From CAWAHD01 sp963781785 (GTDB lineage: Bacteria > Planctomycetota > Planctomycetia > Isosphaerales > Isosphaeraceae), in the NCBI GenBank assembly GCA_963781785.1, contig CAWAHD010000005.1:2170001-2234000 (forward strand): a stretch of 64,000 bases of DNA. Reading direction: 5' to 3'. Shown here piece by piece: positions 8,810-17,900 of this stretch (position 1 is its first letter; each line of letters begins with the position of its first letter). Made by a program: the position numbers and the translations under genes. Under the pieces are notes generated by a model. The model saw nothing but the letters and a program-made list of their open reading frames with translations, was not told the DNA's origin and searched no databases.

Positions 8810-9214
8810 ATGAAGCGAATCGCATGTGTGGCAACCATGGTGACAACGATGGCAGTCCTTGCAGGGGCTCGGACTCAGGATTCCGCGACCATCAAGGAGG
8901 TCATGGATACACTCCACAAGGGAGACAGCGCCCCGCTGGCCAAGCTCAAGAAAGCCATGAAGGCCGAGTCGCCGGATTGGAGCGAGGTGCAAAAGCTGAC
9001 CAAGGACTTCGAGAAGTATGGTGCGTTCCTGGAAAAGAACGACCCGCCGCGCGGCGAGAAGGCGGATTTCGAGAAACTCGCCAAAGCGTATTACAAGAAC
9101 GCCAAGGCCCTGGACGACGCCGCCAAGGCCGAAGACAAAGACAAGGCACAATCCGCATTGAACAAGATCGGCGCCTCATGCAAAAACTGCCACGCGGCCC
9201 ACAAGGGCCAGTGA
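8810..9214 (+). CDS. small periplasmic c-type cytochrome (cytochrome c'-like)
   Basis: 134 residues. Of two adjacent ATGs, the second (8810) is 6 bases from GAGG and is preferred. A signal peptide (KRIACVATMVTTMAVLAG) is followed by a four-helix-like body rich in Lys and Glu and a single heme c attachment site near the C-terminus, CKNCHAAHKGQ. A C-terminal CxxCH after a helical bundle is the arrangement of cytochrome c' and related planctomycete proteins. It probably acts as a periplasmic electron carrier or gas/peroxide-binding cytochrome. It shares an upstream module with the superoxide dismutase gene. Confidence 0.82.
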   Translation: MKRIACVATMVTTMAVLAGARTQDSATIKEVMDTLHKGDSAPLAKLKKAMKAESPDWSEVQKLTKDFEKYGAFLEKNDPPRGEKADFEKLAKAYYKNAKALDDAAKAEDKDKAQSALNKIGASCKNCHAAHKGQ

Positions 9215-9314
9215 CCGCAGCGTAATCGATTTCCGCGCTCACCGTGAGTCCAACCAATGCATCTTTGTGCCGGAATCGCCTTGATGTGACTCCTTTTGCG
9301 AGGAGTGACCCGAC

Positions 9315-9390
9315 CGAATCGGATTAGGCGGTGAGTACCGGGAAGGGTCAACGTTGATTGGCATCCGAAACCCCGCCAGCCGGGGCGGGC
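9315..9390 (+). promoter_or_regulatory. shared upstream module, copy 2 (before superoxide dismutase)
   Basis: Repeats the two blocks seen at 8578-8650: CGAATCGGATTAGGCGGTGA at 9315 and the inverted-repeat block CCCCGCCAGCCGGGGCGGG at about 9369. It lies 120-200 bases before the superoxide dismutase start. Conservation at both genes points to shared control or a small mobile repeat. Confidence 0.4.
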
Positions 9391-9513
9391 GGTCTCCTGC
9401 CCGGCCCCGGCACCGACGCGTCGGCCGGTTTGCGCCGCACGATCGCCGTGGAACCAGCCGTGGGGCTGATTCGAGGAACCGCATCGAAACCGATCAACAC
9501 GGAGTCAGGAACG

Positions 9514-10392
9514 ATGAGCGAATTGTTTTCCAGACGGATGGCACTTGCCGGCGGCGTCGGGCTGGCCGCCGGAACGGGTCTCTTCGCGCCGGGGGTTCTG
9601 GCCAGGGGGGTTGGTGATCAGGACGATCAACACGCGCACGAGCTGGAAGGCGCCGTGGCCAGGTCGCTTGCCGCGTCGGTGGCACCGGGGGAAGCGTATG
9701 CCCTCCCGCCATTGCCCTATGCTTACGATGCCCTTGAGCCATCGATTGATGTCGAGACGATGCGCCTCCACCACGACAAGCACCATGCCGGCTATGTGAA
9801 GGGCGCCAACGACGCCCTGGCGAAACTTGCGGAGTTGCGCGAGGGCAAGATCGAAGCATCGGCGCTCTCCGACCTCACGGAGAAGCTGACATTCAACGTC
9901 AGCGGCCACGTTATGCACTCCGTGTTCTGGGCCGTGATGGGTCCGGGAAGTAAAGAGCCGGCGGGTGAGCTGGCCGTCGACCTCCAGAAACACTTCGGCT
10001 CAGCCGACAAGTTCAAGGCGCAATTCTCGGCCGCGGCGACGCAGGTTCAGGGCAATGGTTGGGGCGTCCTCGCCTTCGAGCCGATCGCGCAGAGGCTCAT
10101 GGTGCTCCAGGCGCGGAACCATCAAGTGAACGTGGCCTGGAACGCGATCCCACTTCTGGTCATCGACGTCTGGGAGCATGCCTATTATCTCAAGTACAAG
10201 AACGTCCGGGCTGACTACGTGAAGGCGTTCTGGAACGTCGTCAACTGGGGCTGTCGAAGAGTGGTACGGGCTGATCAAGCGGAGGCACCACGACTCGACG
10301 CACGCAACACACGCCCACTGATTCAGGCTCAAGCGCTCTTGCGCCGCGTGCCGGCCGGCGCGGCGCAAGAGCGAGACGGCCGGACTCCTTGA
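9514..10392 (+). CDS. Tat-exported Fe/Mn superoxide dismutase (3' frameshift)
   Basis: Converts superoxide to peroxide and oxygen. Starting at the ATG at 9514 gives SRRMALAGGVGLAAGTGLF, a Tat-type signal, so the enzyme is probably periplasmic. Fe/MnSOD signatures follow: LPPLPYAYDALEP, the metal His in LHHDKHHAGYV, the His in HVMHSVFW, and the DVWEHAYYLKYKN block with Asp and His ligands. After FWNVVNW the frame turns into unrelated sequence. Dropping one G from the run at 10247-10250 restores AVEEWYGLIKRRHHDSTHA and a stop at 10321, a normal family ending with a His-rich tail. I therefore read the true end as 10321. The two in-frame upstream Met/Val options before 9514 are rejected because they bury the Tat signal. 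Confidence 0.88.
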   Translation: MSELFSRRMALAGGVGLAAGTGLFAPGVLARGVGDQDDQHAHELEGAVARSLAASVAPGEAYALPPLPYAYDALEPSIDVETMRLHHDKHHAGYVKGANDALAKLAELREGKIEASALSDLTEKLTFNVSGHVMHSVFWAVMGPGSKEPAGELAVDLQKHFGSADKFKAQFSAAATQVQGNGWGVLAFEPIAQRLMVLQARNHQVNVAWNAIPLLVIDVWEHAYYLKYKNVRADYVKAFWNVVNWGCRRVVRADQAEAPRLDARNTRPLIQAQALLRRVPAGAAQERDGRTP

Positions 10393-10527
10393 CAGCGAGC
10401 ATTCCGAAATCTTTGAAATCCATGAAATAAGCAGGCGGCTTGACATCGTGCAGCCTTCGGCCGATCATAGCGCACGATGGATTATCACCTTTGCAATTGT
10501 CCGATGGGCGCCGCGGAACCGAGCTCG

Positions 10528-10920
10528 ATGGGTCGCCGCAGCCGAGCATTCCGACGCAATCAAATCATCCACTGCCTGTTTCCGGCAGTCGTGCTCGTGC
10601 TTGGCCTGGGACTGCAAGGAGCAGCGGTTGCATCGTCTATCGTTGCCGCAGGCCCCTTCCAGGACGACGATCATGACCGGTACTGCAAATGTAGTAATTG
10701 CGTGAGGGAATCCTGCTGCTGCGGCCCACATGTCGCGAAGACGCCCGCGTATGGCTCGGTTAAATCGGGCGCACCGATACCCGAGAGCAGCGGTCCCTGC
10801 CTGAGAACGGCTCCCTGCAGCGACTCATCAGTTCCAGTCAGTCCGAGTGCCGGGCCTTCCTGCAAAGTTGGCATCCCCGCCCCGCCGCGAAATCAGGCGC
10901 GACGGCCCGCATACTGTTGA
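10528..10920 (+). CDS. small secreted Cys-rich protein, paralogue D
   Basis: About 130 residues from the Met at 10528; in-frame Mets at 10477 and 10504 are alternatives. Signal peptide core LFPAVVLVLGLGLQGAAVA is followed by CKCSNCVRESCCCG (one residue shorter between the second and third Cys than the paralogues) and PCLRTAPCSDSSVPVSP. The last roughly 16 codons (from about 10871) are contributed by a dispersed repeat also found at 20945, 21360 and 22418, so the original C-terminus has probably been replaced. Confidence 0.6.
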   Translation: MGRRSRAFRRNQIIHCLFPAVVLVLGLGLQGAAVASSIVAAGPFQDDDHDRYCKCSNCVRESCCCGPHVAKTPAYGSVKSGAPIPESSGPCLRTAPCSDSSVPVSPSAGPSCKVGIPAPPRNQARRPAYC

Positions 10921-10965
10921 CGCCCAGCGATCCGAACCGTTTTCCTATGAATCGGTCGAGCAAGA
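10871..10965 (+). repeat. dispersed repeat R1, copy 1
   Basis: Shares with three other sites the core CGAAATCAGGCGCGAC..., then TGTTGACGCCCAGCGATCCG, AACCGTTTT and TATGAATCGGTC. This copy overlaps the 3' end of Cys-rich paralogue D and supplies its stop codon. The family has no coding potential of its own. Confidence 0.65.
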
Positions 10966-11026
10966 CCTCGATGAAACCGAAACCGTGGGTTTGGAAATGT
11001 CGCGTGCCCGGTTATGATGGTGTCGG

Positions 11027-11674
11027 ATGAAATCGGCCTCGCAAGAGAACGTCATGGCAATCGCACCGCAGCTAACGACGACGACGCCACCTGCTCAAGA
11101 GTGGAGGGATCTTCTTGAAGAGATCCTGCCACCTCAGGGCCAGTGGAGTCCAGATGAGTATCTGATCCTGACTGAGCACAGCAACAGGCTCGTCGAGTAT
11201 ACTGACGGGTTACTGGAAGCGCTGCCAATGCCGACGGACAAGCACCAAAGCGTGCTTAAATTCCTATTGTTCGCATTCAGCGCTTTCGTGGAGGCCAGGG
11301 GCGGCAAGGTCCAATTCGCGCCGCTGCGCCTCCAGATTCGCACCGGAAAATTCCGCGAGCCTGACCTGTTGCTTTTGCGTTCGGCTGCCGATCCTCGCCG
11401 CCAAAACCGCTTCTGGCTCGGCGCCGATCTCGCCCTGGAAGTTGTCAGCGAGGAGAAACCGGAGCGAGATCTTGTTGAGAAGCGCGGCGACTATGCCGAA
11501 GGTCGCGTTCCAGAATACTGGATCGTCAACCCTCAAAGTGAGACGATCACGGTCTTGAGTTTGAGCGGAGACTCTTTCTCAGAGGCAGGCACATATCGCC
11601 GCGGGGAAACCGCCCTTTCGGTGTTGCTGCCAGGCTTCGCTGTCGCCGTTGCTGCCGTATTCGACGCCGGTTGA
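11027..11674 (+). CDS. Uma2 family (DUF820) putative restriction-endonuclease-like protein
   Basis: 215 residues, typical of the family. It shows the Uma2 core: LVEYTDGLLEALPMP, HQSVLKFLL, REPDLLLLRS (catalytic-type Asp), LALEVVSEEKPERDLVEKR (Glu-x-Val with the distal Lys region) and PEYWIVNPQSETI. These form the PD-(D/E)xK nuclease-like fold. Uma2 genes are massively expanded in planctomycetes and cyanobacteria and their biological role is unclear. A later Met at 11054 is an equally good start. Flanked downstream by two copies of hairpin repeat R2. Confidence 0.88.
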   Translation: MKSASQENVMAIAPQLTTTTPPAQEWRDLLEEILPPQGQWSPDEYLILTEHSNRLVEYTDGLLEALPMPTDKHQSVLKFLLFAFSAFVEARGGKVQFAPLRLQIRTGKFREPDLLLLRSAADPRRQNRFWLGADLALEVVSEEKPERDLVEKRGDYAEGRVPEYWIVNPQSETITVLSLSGDSFSEAGTYRRGETALSVLLPGFAVAVAAVFDAG

Positions 11675-11721
11675 GCGACCGATCGTTCGGTCCCGAACCG
11701 CTTGATACCGCCGGTGCCGTT

Positions 11722-11785
11722 CCAGACACCGAGGATGCGGACCGCCAGCATCGATGGATGACGTCATTGATAAAATGAGTGTCTG
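11722..11785. repeat. hairpin repeat R2, copy 1
   Basis: Starts CCAGACACC and ends GAGTGTCTG, with the shared interior GCATCGATGGATGACGTC. The ends can pair, giving a stem of about 8 bases around a loop of about 45. A near-identical unit follows directly and a third lies at 12752. Confidence 0.6.
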
Positions 11786-11809
11786 CTCGTTCCGAGCGAA
11801 GAGATATTC

Positions 11810-11873
11810 CACACACCCAGCGTTCGGACCGTCAGCATTGATGGATGACGTCGTTGAGAAAACTGGGTGTCTG
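11810..11873. repeat. hairpin repeat R2, copy 2
   Basis: Ends CACACACCC and GGGTGTCTG; interior GTCAGCATTGATGGATGACG. In tandem with copy 1, about 88 bases start to start, sharing the trailing CTGCTTGTTCCG-type sequence. Confidence 0.6.
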
Positions 11874-12001
11874 CTTGTTCCGCGCGAAAATGTTGGCCGA
11901 GTATGCAGAAATGTGCCTTCTGCCCCGTCCCTAGCTTAACCCGCTGTTCAGTTTTTGGGATACACGTCAAGTGTTAAAGGCTGATCACCACCGTGGGGGG
12001 G

Positions 12002-12649
12002 TTATTCCAGATCGTCCAAGAGACCAAACAACTTTCGCAATTGGAGCCGGAAGCCCACCAACACATCGCCGCCAGTCAGCGTTTGCTTCTCCGTAAGGAT
12101 GATGGTTTTGGTGGGGGAAGTGTAGACAGCGACAGTCCGAGTGCGCGGATCGACGAGCCAGACGAGACGACAACCAGAATCGAAGTATTCACGTACTTTT
12201 CGCGCCATCTCCCTCGGCGTGTTGCCTTCGCTCAGTACTTCAATCGCAAGATCGGGAGCGAGTGGAAGAATCGGAGCGCGACCGCGGCGATGGTCCGCCA
12301 GTCGAGCCCGGGAAATGAAGGACAGGTCGGGAATTCGCACGAGGCCGGGAGACAACCGCAGCATTCCCGCTTCGCCAGCGAGAGTGCCCAATCTCTTGCG
12401 CTTGAGAAAATCCCTCAAGAGTCCCGCCAACTCGATTGCCAGCACGGACTCCCAATAACCCATGACCTTCTCCACCAGCACACCGTCGACCAGTTCGAAG
12501 AGCCGGCGCTCGCGATCACGGATCTTGATCACATCCTCCTCGCTGGCCGTTCCCGGCGCGGGACGAAAGCGAACGCGCCTGGGTGAGATTCCGCCCAGTT
12601 GTTGCAAAACATCGGCAAGCGTCAGTTCTTGAGCAACCGCGGTGCTCAT
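12002..12649 (-). CDS. Uma2 family (DUF820) putative restriction-endonuclease-like protein
   Basis: 215 residues. The start at 12649 is set by GGAGG six bases upstream. Family landmarks: LFELVDGVLVEKVMGYWES, RIPDLSFISRARL (Asp), LAPDLAIEVLSEGNTPREMARK and CRLVWLVDPRTRTVAVY. Catalytic-type residues appear intact. Convergent with the Uma2 gene at 11027, from which it differs substantially, so they are not a recent duplicate. Role unknown beyond the predicted nuclease fold. Confidence 0.88.
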   Translation of the reverse strand: MSTAVAQELTLADVLQQLGGISPRRVRFRPAPGTASEEDVIKIRDRERRLFELVDGVLVEKVMGYWESVLAIELAGLLRDFLKRKRLGTLAGEAGMLRLSPGLVRIPDLSFISRARLADHRRGRAPILPLAPDLAIEVLSEGNTPREMARKVREYFDSGCRLVWLVDPRTRTVAVYTSPTKTIILTEKQTLTGGDVLVGFRLQLRKLFGLLDDLE

Positions 12650-12751
12650 GGTCGACCTCCCGCAATCTTGTTCCTATGGTCGCGAAAGCTGCGCGTCGTC
12701 GCAACCGCAATGAGCAGCGTTGAGCGTATATCTAATCTACTCAAAGGCGTT

Positions 12752-12816
12752 CCAGACACCCAGGACCTGGACCGTCAGCATTGATGGATGATGTCGTTGG
12801 GAAGCCGGGTGTCTGC
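12752..12816. repeat. hairpin repeat R2, copy 3
   Basis: CCAGACACCC ... GGGTGTCTG with interior CCGTCAGCATTGATGGATGA. This is the best-paired copy, with a nine-base terminal stem. It lies in the short gap between the Uma2 gene and a membrane protein gene. Confidence 0.6.
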
Positions 12817-12885
12817 GTGTTCTTTCATATAGTTGAATAATCCCGTCATTACGAATCGCGTCCCTGTTCACGCGATTCGACTGAT

Positions 12886-13465
12886 TCAAAGACTGATCAA
12901 GAGCATCAGGCCAGCGATCACGACGATCCAGCCCCATCCGACGGCCCGGCCGAGGCGGTCGATCCAGCTCGCTTCCGAACGCCAGGGGGGTAGCCCGAGG
13001 ACCGGCCAGAATAGGAGTAGGTGGGAGGCCAGGATCGCTTCCCAAGGGACGTCGATCTGCGCGACCCATTTGAGATCGACGAAGATGAGCGTGACGACGA
13101 TCATTCCCAGGCAGACCACGAAGCCCGACTGTCGAACCAGATCCCGCAGCGGCGGTCGAGGTCGTCGCAGCCGCAGGAATGGTTGCGCCGGCGTCAGCCC
13201 AAGGAGCACGAAACTCAGCAACTGGGCAAACTCATAGACGATTTGGGAAAGGGCGACGCGCGCTGACGGTCCCCAGGCAAGAAACCGCGGAAATCCGCCC
13301 ACAAATCTCGGGCGAGCGTCCCACCAGAAGCTGGCACGAATAGAAACGCGCAAACCAGTTGGTGGATCGCAGCATGGTCAGGGCGAGCGCCAAGGCCGCG
13401 ATCAGGATCAGGCTGTCCCCGAGGTGAAGTCGTCGCCTCTGGGGAGGGGCCTCGCTCGTACTCAT
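12886..13465 (-). CDS. small multi-pass membrane protein, frameshifted
   Basis: Two frames read as one protein. The first, from the Met at 13465, gives MSTSEAPPQRRRLHLGDSLI and a hydrophobic helix (LILIAALALALTMLRSTNWFA). Skipping one base near 13355 continues into RVSIRASFWWDARPRF and a body with further membrane segments (IVYEFAQLLSFVLLGL, GFVVCLGMIVVTLIFVDL, LASHLLLFWPVLGL, WGWIVVIAGLMLLISL). Total about 190 residues with five helices. No known family. The gene fits the frameshift pattern across the window rather than decay. Confidence 0.55.
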
Positions 13466-13812
13466 GCGGAAGCCTCCCGCCGGCTATCGCCTCCCAGATC
13501 GCCGATCTTGACCGTGAAGTTCGACCGTTCGGCGCGACAGACAAAAGCAACGTGCGCGTTTGGCGAGGTGCGCGTTGCCAAACCTGCGCGCCGCGGCCGG
13601 GTGCACGTGCGGGCCTCATTCGGGCGCTGACAAGGTGGAATCGTCTCTCTCGATGCGGCCCGCTGGCCATTGCGCGTCAGGGTCGAGCGACGTCATGCGC
13701 GACCTGTGCGATCGCGGGCTGTCGCCCGGGTTGCCCGCACAGCAGTCGATGAACCAAGATGCCTGGAGCGAGGTCGGCGTTTCCTTGGATGTTTGCCTTT
13801 CGTTATTGCGAC

Positions 13813-14067
13813 TCAGATCTCCTGGTACGCAGGCTGCTTGCCGTGTTCGACCGCACTGCACGAGCCGGCTTCCATCACCATGTGGATCTCGGCGGCGGAC
13901 ATCCCGCGTTCGAGCATCGAACGCTTGAGACCGGCCGCAAGCTCCGCCTTGCGATGCGCGAGCCAGACGCCCATGACGATCCCCACCATCCCGCATAGCA
14001 AACCACCGACCACAGCAGTCAGTCCAATCAGCTCACCGGCTTCGAACTTCGACAGTAGCTCAAGCAT
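13813..14067 (-). CDS. small single-pass membrane protein
   Basis: 84 residues. A GAAGGTGAT stretch precedes the ATG by about 8 bases. One helix (LTAVVGGLLCGMVGIVMGVW) is followed by a charged segment, LAHRKAELAAGLKRSMLERG, then MSAAEIHMVMEAG. This shape (one helix plus a MLERGMSA.EI tail) recurs in planctomycete hypothetical proteins. Function unknown. The last residues may be altered by neighbouring repeats. Confidence 0.65.
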   Translation of the reverse strand: MLELLSKFEAGELIGLTAVVGGLLCGMVGIVMGVWLAHRKAELAAGLKRSMLERGMSAAEIHMVMEAGSCSAVEHGKQPAYQEI

Positions 14068-14330
14068 GGGACATCACCTTCGTGTAGATTTTGGCGCGGC
14101 CGGGATGCGAACTGTTTCCAAGGCCCAAAGACGGACTTCATCGTTATTCGTTCGCCGGCTTCTTTTATTGGTTCCCGGACCACCACTCTGAATTCTACGG
14201 CTGGTCTTGTGTCCGAAATGGTCGTTGGTCTCGCCACGTTTCGCTCGCGTTTTCGCATGGACATTCCAGAGGTTGCCAGACCCACTTCTTTCGGCCGCCC
14301 GTGCGTGCGTGCGGGCAATCAGATGCGCGC

Positions 14331-14606
14331 CCGCACTCGGTCTGATTGCTCCATGGTTAAAGGAGCGTTGATGCAAGCCGTCCGGTTCGCCGGCCGCTCC
14401 ACCGGCCAAGGCGATCACAATGCGTTGAATGCACAACTTTCGCCTGGCGAAAGGCGACTCTGTTCTGACCACGGCGCTGTGACTCGTATTCATCTGCCTT
14501 GCCAGCCTCTCTTGCGGACAAGATTCCCGGTGCGCGCAGGTCCAGCGTCCGGGCTACTACTGACCGATGGTGGCTGACCGGTTCTTTGCATCATGGCTTG
14601 GCGCCT
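14331..14606 (+). repeat. dispersed repeat R3, copy 1 (contains palindrome)
   Basis: Matches parts of 23476-24085: the CCGGTTCGCCGGCCG.TCC block, CAACTTTCGC..GCGAAAGGC, GTTCTGACCACG, and the trailing stretch with CTACTGACCGATGGTGG. A 17-base palindrome, CTTTCGCCTGGCGAAAG, lies at 14437-14453. It abuts a remnant of an IS200-type transposase gene. Confidence 0.6.
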
Positions 14607-14618
14607 TGGTCGCTGACT

Positions 14619-14735
14619 GGCTCGCTCAAGGGCCTCAAAGTCGGACTCCTTGCAGGGCATATCCATCCTGCCGATGGATCGGTTCAGGACGTGATAGACA
14701 AAGCCCCCAGGTGCGACTTTCGCTGTTCTTGGCAT
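14619..14735 (-). pseudogene. N-terminal remnant of REP-associated (IS200-like) transposase
   Basis: The Met at 14735 opens MPRTAKVAPGG, then FVYHVLNRSIGRM and KESDFEALERA, the standard start of TnpREP/RAYT transposases (PGG..YHVLNR). Similarity stops after about 39 residues where repeat R3 begins. The HUH pair and the catalytic Tyr region are missing, so it cannot be active. Such genes mobilise short palindromic repeats, and palindromes of the sort they act on lie next door and at 23.6-23.9 kb. Confidence 0.65.
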
Positions 14736-14988
14736 GACAACTTCTGCTGACATTACGGAAGACCTCCGTCACTAATCGCGTCCCGGTTTCCGTCCGGGGA
14801 CAAGTATACGGAGCGCAGTTTTTTGTCTACACAATGCGCGTCCTTGCTCTTCCGGACGATTCACTGACACCGAGACGAGGCTCAATCACGGGTTTCTCTA
14901 AAGCGACGGATACACTGCCTGTTGGGCACGACAGCATTAACGGGTTTGCGCATCATAGAGTGTCCATCGCACGCGCTTGAGCGTTGCA

Positions 14989-17900
14989 TTATGGCGAAGA
15001 CGGAGGAGATCCAGCGGGTGCTGGACGGGGACCGACCGTGCCCGTAGGGAGCGGCGACAAGATGACGACCCCTCGCTTGGCCTGGTCGCGGAGGTGCTTT
15101 AGCCACACGTCATCCTGCAGGGATATGATCCGATCCAGGTGCCAGCGCACGGCGAAATACTGTTGCTCCCGCAGAGAATCCAGGGCCGAGCTCAAGTGCC
15201 ATAGGTCCAAGACGTCAACCGAAGCCCCTCGCGTGATTGAAGCATCGGCCTTTCGTAACGCGTCCCACAACTGAGCGAATCGGCGAGCGTCGATGGGGGC
15301 GGCACCAAAGGTCGCATCGATCTCCATCATCGCGTGGCTGAGGGCATAATCCCTCATCACGTTGTCGGATCCCTCGGATGACGCGGTGAAGTCAAAGAGA
15401 TTTACCTCGCCCCGCTCCGTCACGATGACGAGGCGTCCGTCCTTCAAGAATGAGGCGTGGATATTCTGGCGATCGTAGTAAGAAGACGGGACGACCGCCT
15501 GGCCTCCATCGACCTCCCAAACACTCGCCTGGCTGACGACCTCAGTAATCGAGCTTACGGACGCGAGCAAACGATCGTCCGGGCTGAATCCAACCCACGA
15601 AACGGGGCCGATGTGTCGCAGAGGCGGAGTGATCGGCTCGCCAGCTAGCGACCAGACGCGGGCCGTCCGGCCGCCGTCTCCGACCGCAATTCTTTTCCCA
15701 TCGTGGCTGAACGCAAAGGTTCGGATGTCCCCACCAAGATGCGTAATCGTCCGCGGGTCCGATCCCCGTTCACTCCGGACCCAGAGACGCAGCTTGTCGT
15801 CCGCTCCGGCCATCAACAGGTAGCGTCCATCCGGACTGAAGCCGAATTCCGAGCCTCCGCCCGGGGCGATCAGAAGCTCAGACGCGGGCTGCCCATCCTC
15901 GACCGACCAAACCATGGCCTCTCCGCGATTGTTGGCACCCTCCCACGCGGCCGCGACATGACGCCCGTCGGGGCTGAAGACAACACGACGGGTTTCGCCG
16001 CCGGTCACGATCGAGTGCTCCCAGGCGGGTTCGCCCCCAGGGACGCGCCACAGGCGCACCTCGCCCTTGTCCTGTCCGCTCGAGCCCGCAGTTGCCAGTC
16101 GCACCCCATCGGGACTGAACGCTGCGCCCCAGAGGTTCGACTGAACTCGGACCTGCGGCGAGCACGGTTTTCCCGTGGAGGTGTCCCAGATCCGAAGCGA
16201 CCCGGAGCCGAGATTGAAAGAAGTGGTCGCGAGGTACTGCCCGTTCTGGCTGAACCGGACGTCCGTCAGGACCTCGATATCGCCTTTTTTTGGCGCCGGG
16301 TGGCGCAGCGGCGGGATCAAGGGTTCCCCGCTGAATGCGTCCCAGATTCGAGCGACCATCGGCTCGCGGATCTCGCGGAACGCACCTGGGCCCTCGTTCT
16401 TTGCCAGGGATGACTCGGCCTCGTAATCCGGCCCGAGCGTGGCAATCCGCCCGCCCTGGCTGTCGAAGTCGACATCATCGATGGGCAGAGCCGGGAGTTG
16501 TAAAGGCGCCGCTGCTGTGTCGCCGGGCGCCTTGTAGGCCCGCACCGGCGGAACTTCCACCCTGAGCGATCCGCTCACCGGCCAGGACGAAGCCAGCTCC
16601 CAGAGTCTCACGACATGGTCGGCCGTCACGGTCAGCACTCGATGGCCATCCGGCAGCGAATCGACCGATGTCACGCTTGAGCGCAGGGGAAGGGGCAACG
16701 CGTAAGGCTGGGGTGGCGTCTTCTCGAATTGCCATGCGGAAACCACCCCGTCGTTCCCCCCAAGAAAGAGTCCCTGCCCGTCCGGGCTGAAGGCGGCCCA
16801 GTTGACAGCGTCGGTGTGGTCGATCTTGGCGACTTGCCCTGTCTTGATGTCCCAGACAAATACGCTGATTTCGGGTGGCCCGATCGCCGGAGCCGGCTCG
16901 ATTCCGGGGCCATCTCCCGGCGGGTCGTACTCGGCCAGCAATACGTGTTCGCCATCCGGATTGAACGCGGCGTAGCGCAGGGTTGGCGCGTGGAGCAGGG
17001 GTTTGCCGAATGGCACCGCACTGATCAGGTCCCAGACCTGGGACCTGAGACCGCCTGGGCCCTCGTCGATCGCCTGCGGTGGCTGTTCCCCGAGGATCGC
17101 CGCGCGGTTACCGTCCGGGTTGAGCGCCACGTAGCGGGCGCCGCGGGACCCCGGCAGATCGCGGCCCGGGGCGCCCGGCGCATCGAGGTCCCAGACCCGC
17201 GATGCCTTGGAGTCCGCGACGCCGACAATCCGGCGCCCTTGCGGATCGAGAACGACATATCGCCACGGGCGACTCTCGGTCACCAGGGTCGTCGCCGAGT
17301 TGTCGGGTCTGATTTCCCATGCTCTGAACACACCCTCGTCGCTGACCCCGAGCACTCGCTGGCCGTCGGAAGTCAAGAAGACATTGAGGCCCAAGAGCTC
17401 ATATCGGGAAAGGGCCGCATCGGGCCGGGCGACTGCGGGGGCGTCGTTCGCCATGTTTTCATCGGCGACGGCTTTACCAATTTGCAGCGGACTCCCGAGA
17501 AGCCGACCAGTTCCGATGTCCCAGACCCGTACGATGCCATCGGCTGCAATCGTCGCCGCGCGTTCGCCCTTCCGATCGAGCGCGACCCGGGCGACCGGCG
17601 ATGGATGCACCAGCGGCGTTCCCAGCATGGCCCCGGTCACGGCGTCGAATACGCGGACCTCCCCACGCCCCTTGCGATCGGCCCGCAGGACGTCCAGGAG
17701 GCCCAGGGCGACGGCGACGCGCCGACCATCTCCTGAGGTCGGCGCGTGATTCACGGGGAATTGGAACGTCCATGCCTGAAGCAGCCGGGGTGCGGCCCGG
17801 CGCTGCGGCCAGCCGGACGTGATTCGGATTCCAATCCGGATCTTTCGGCCGGGCCTGGCGGATGGCCTCGACGATGAACGGCAGAGACTCCAAAAACTGG

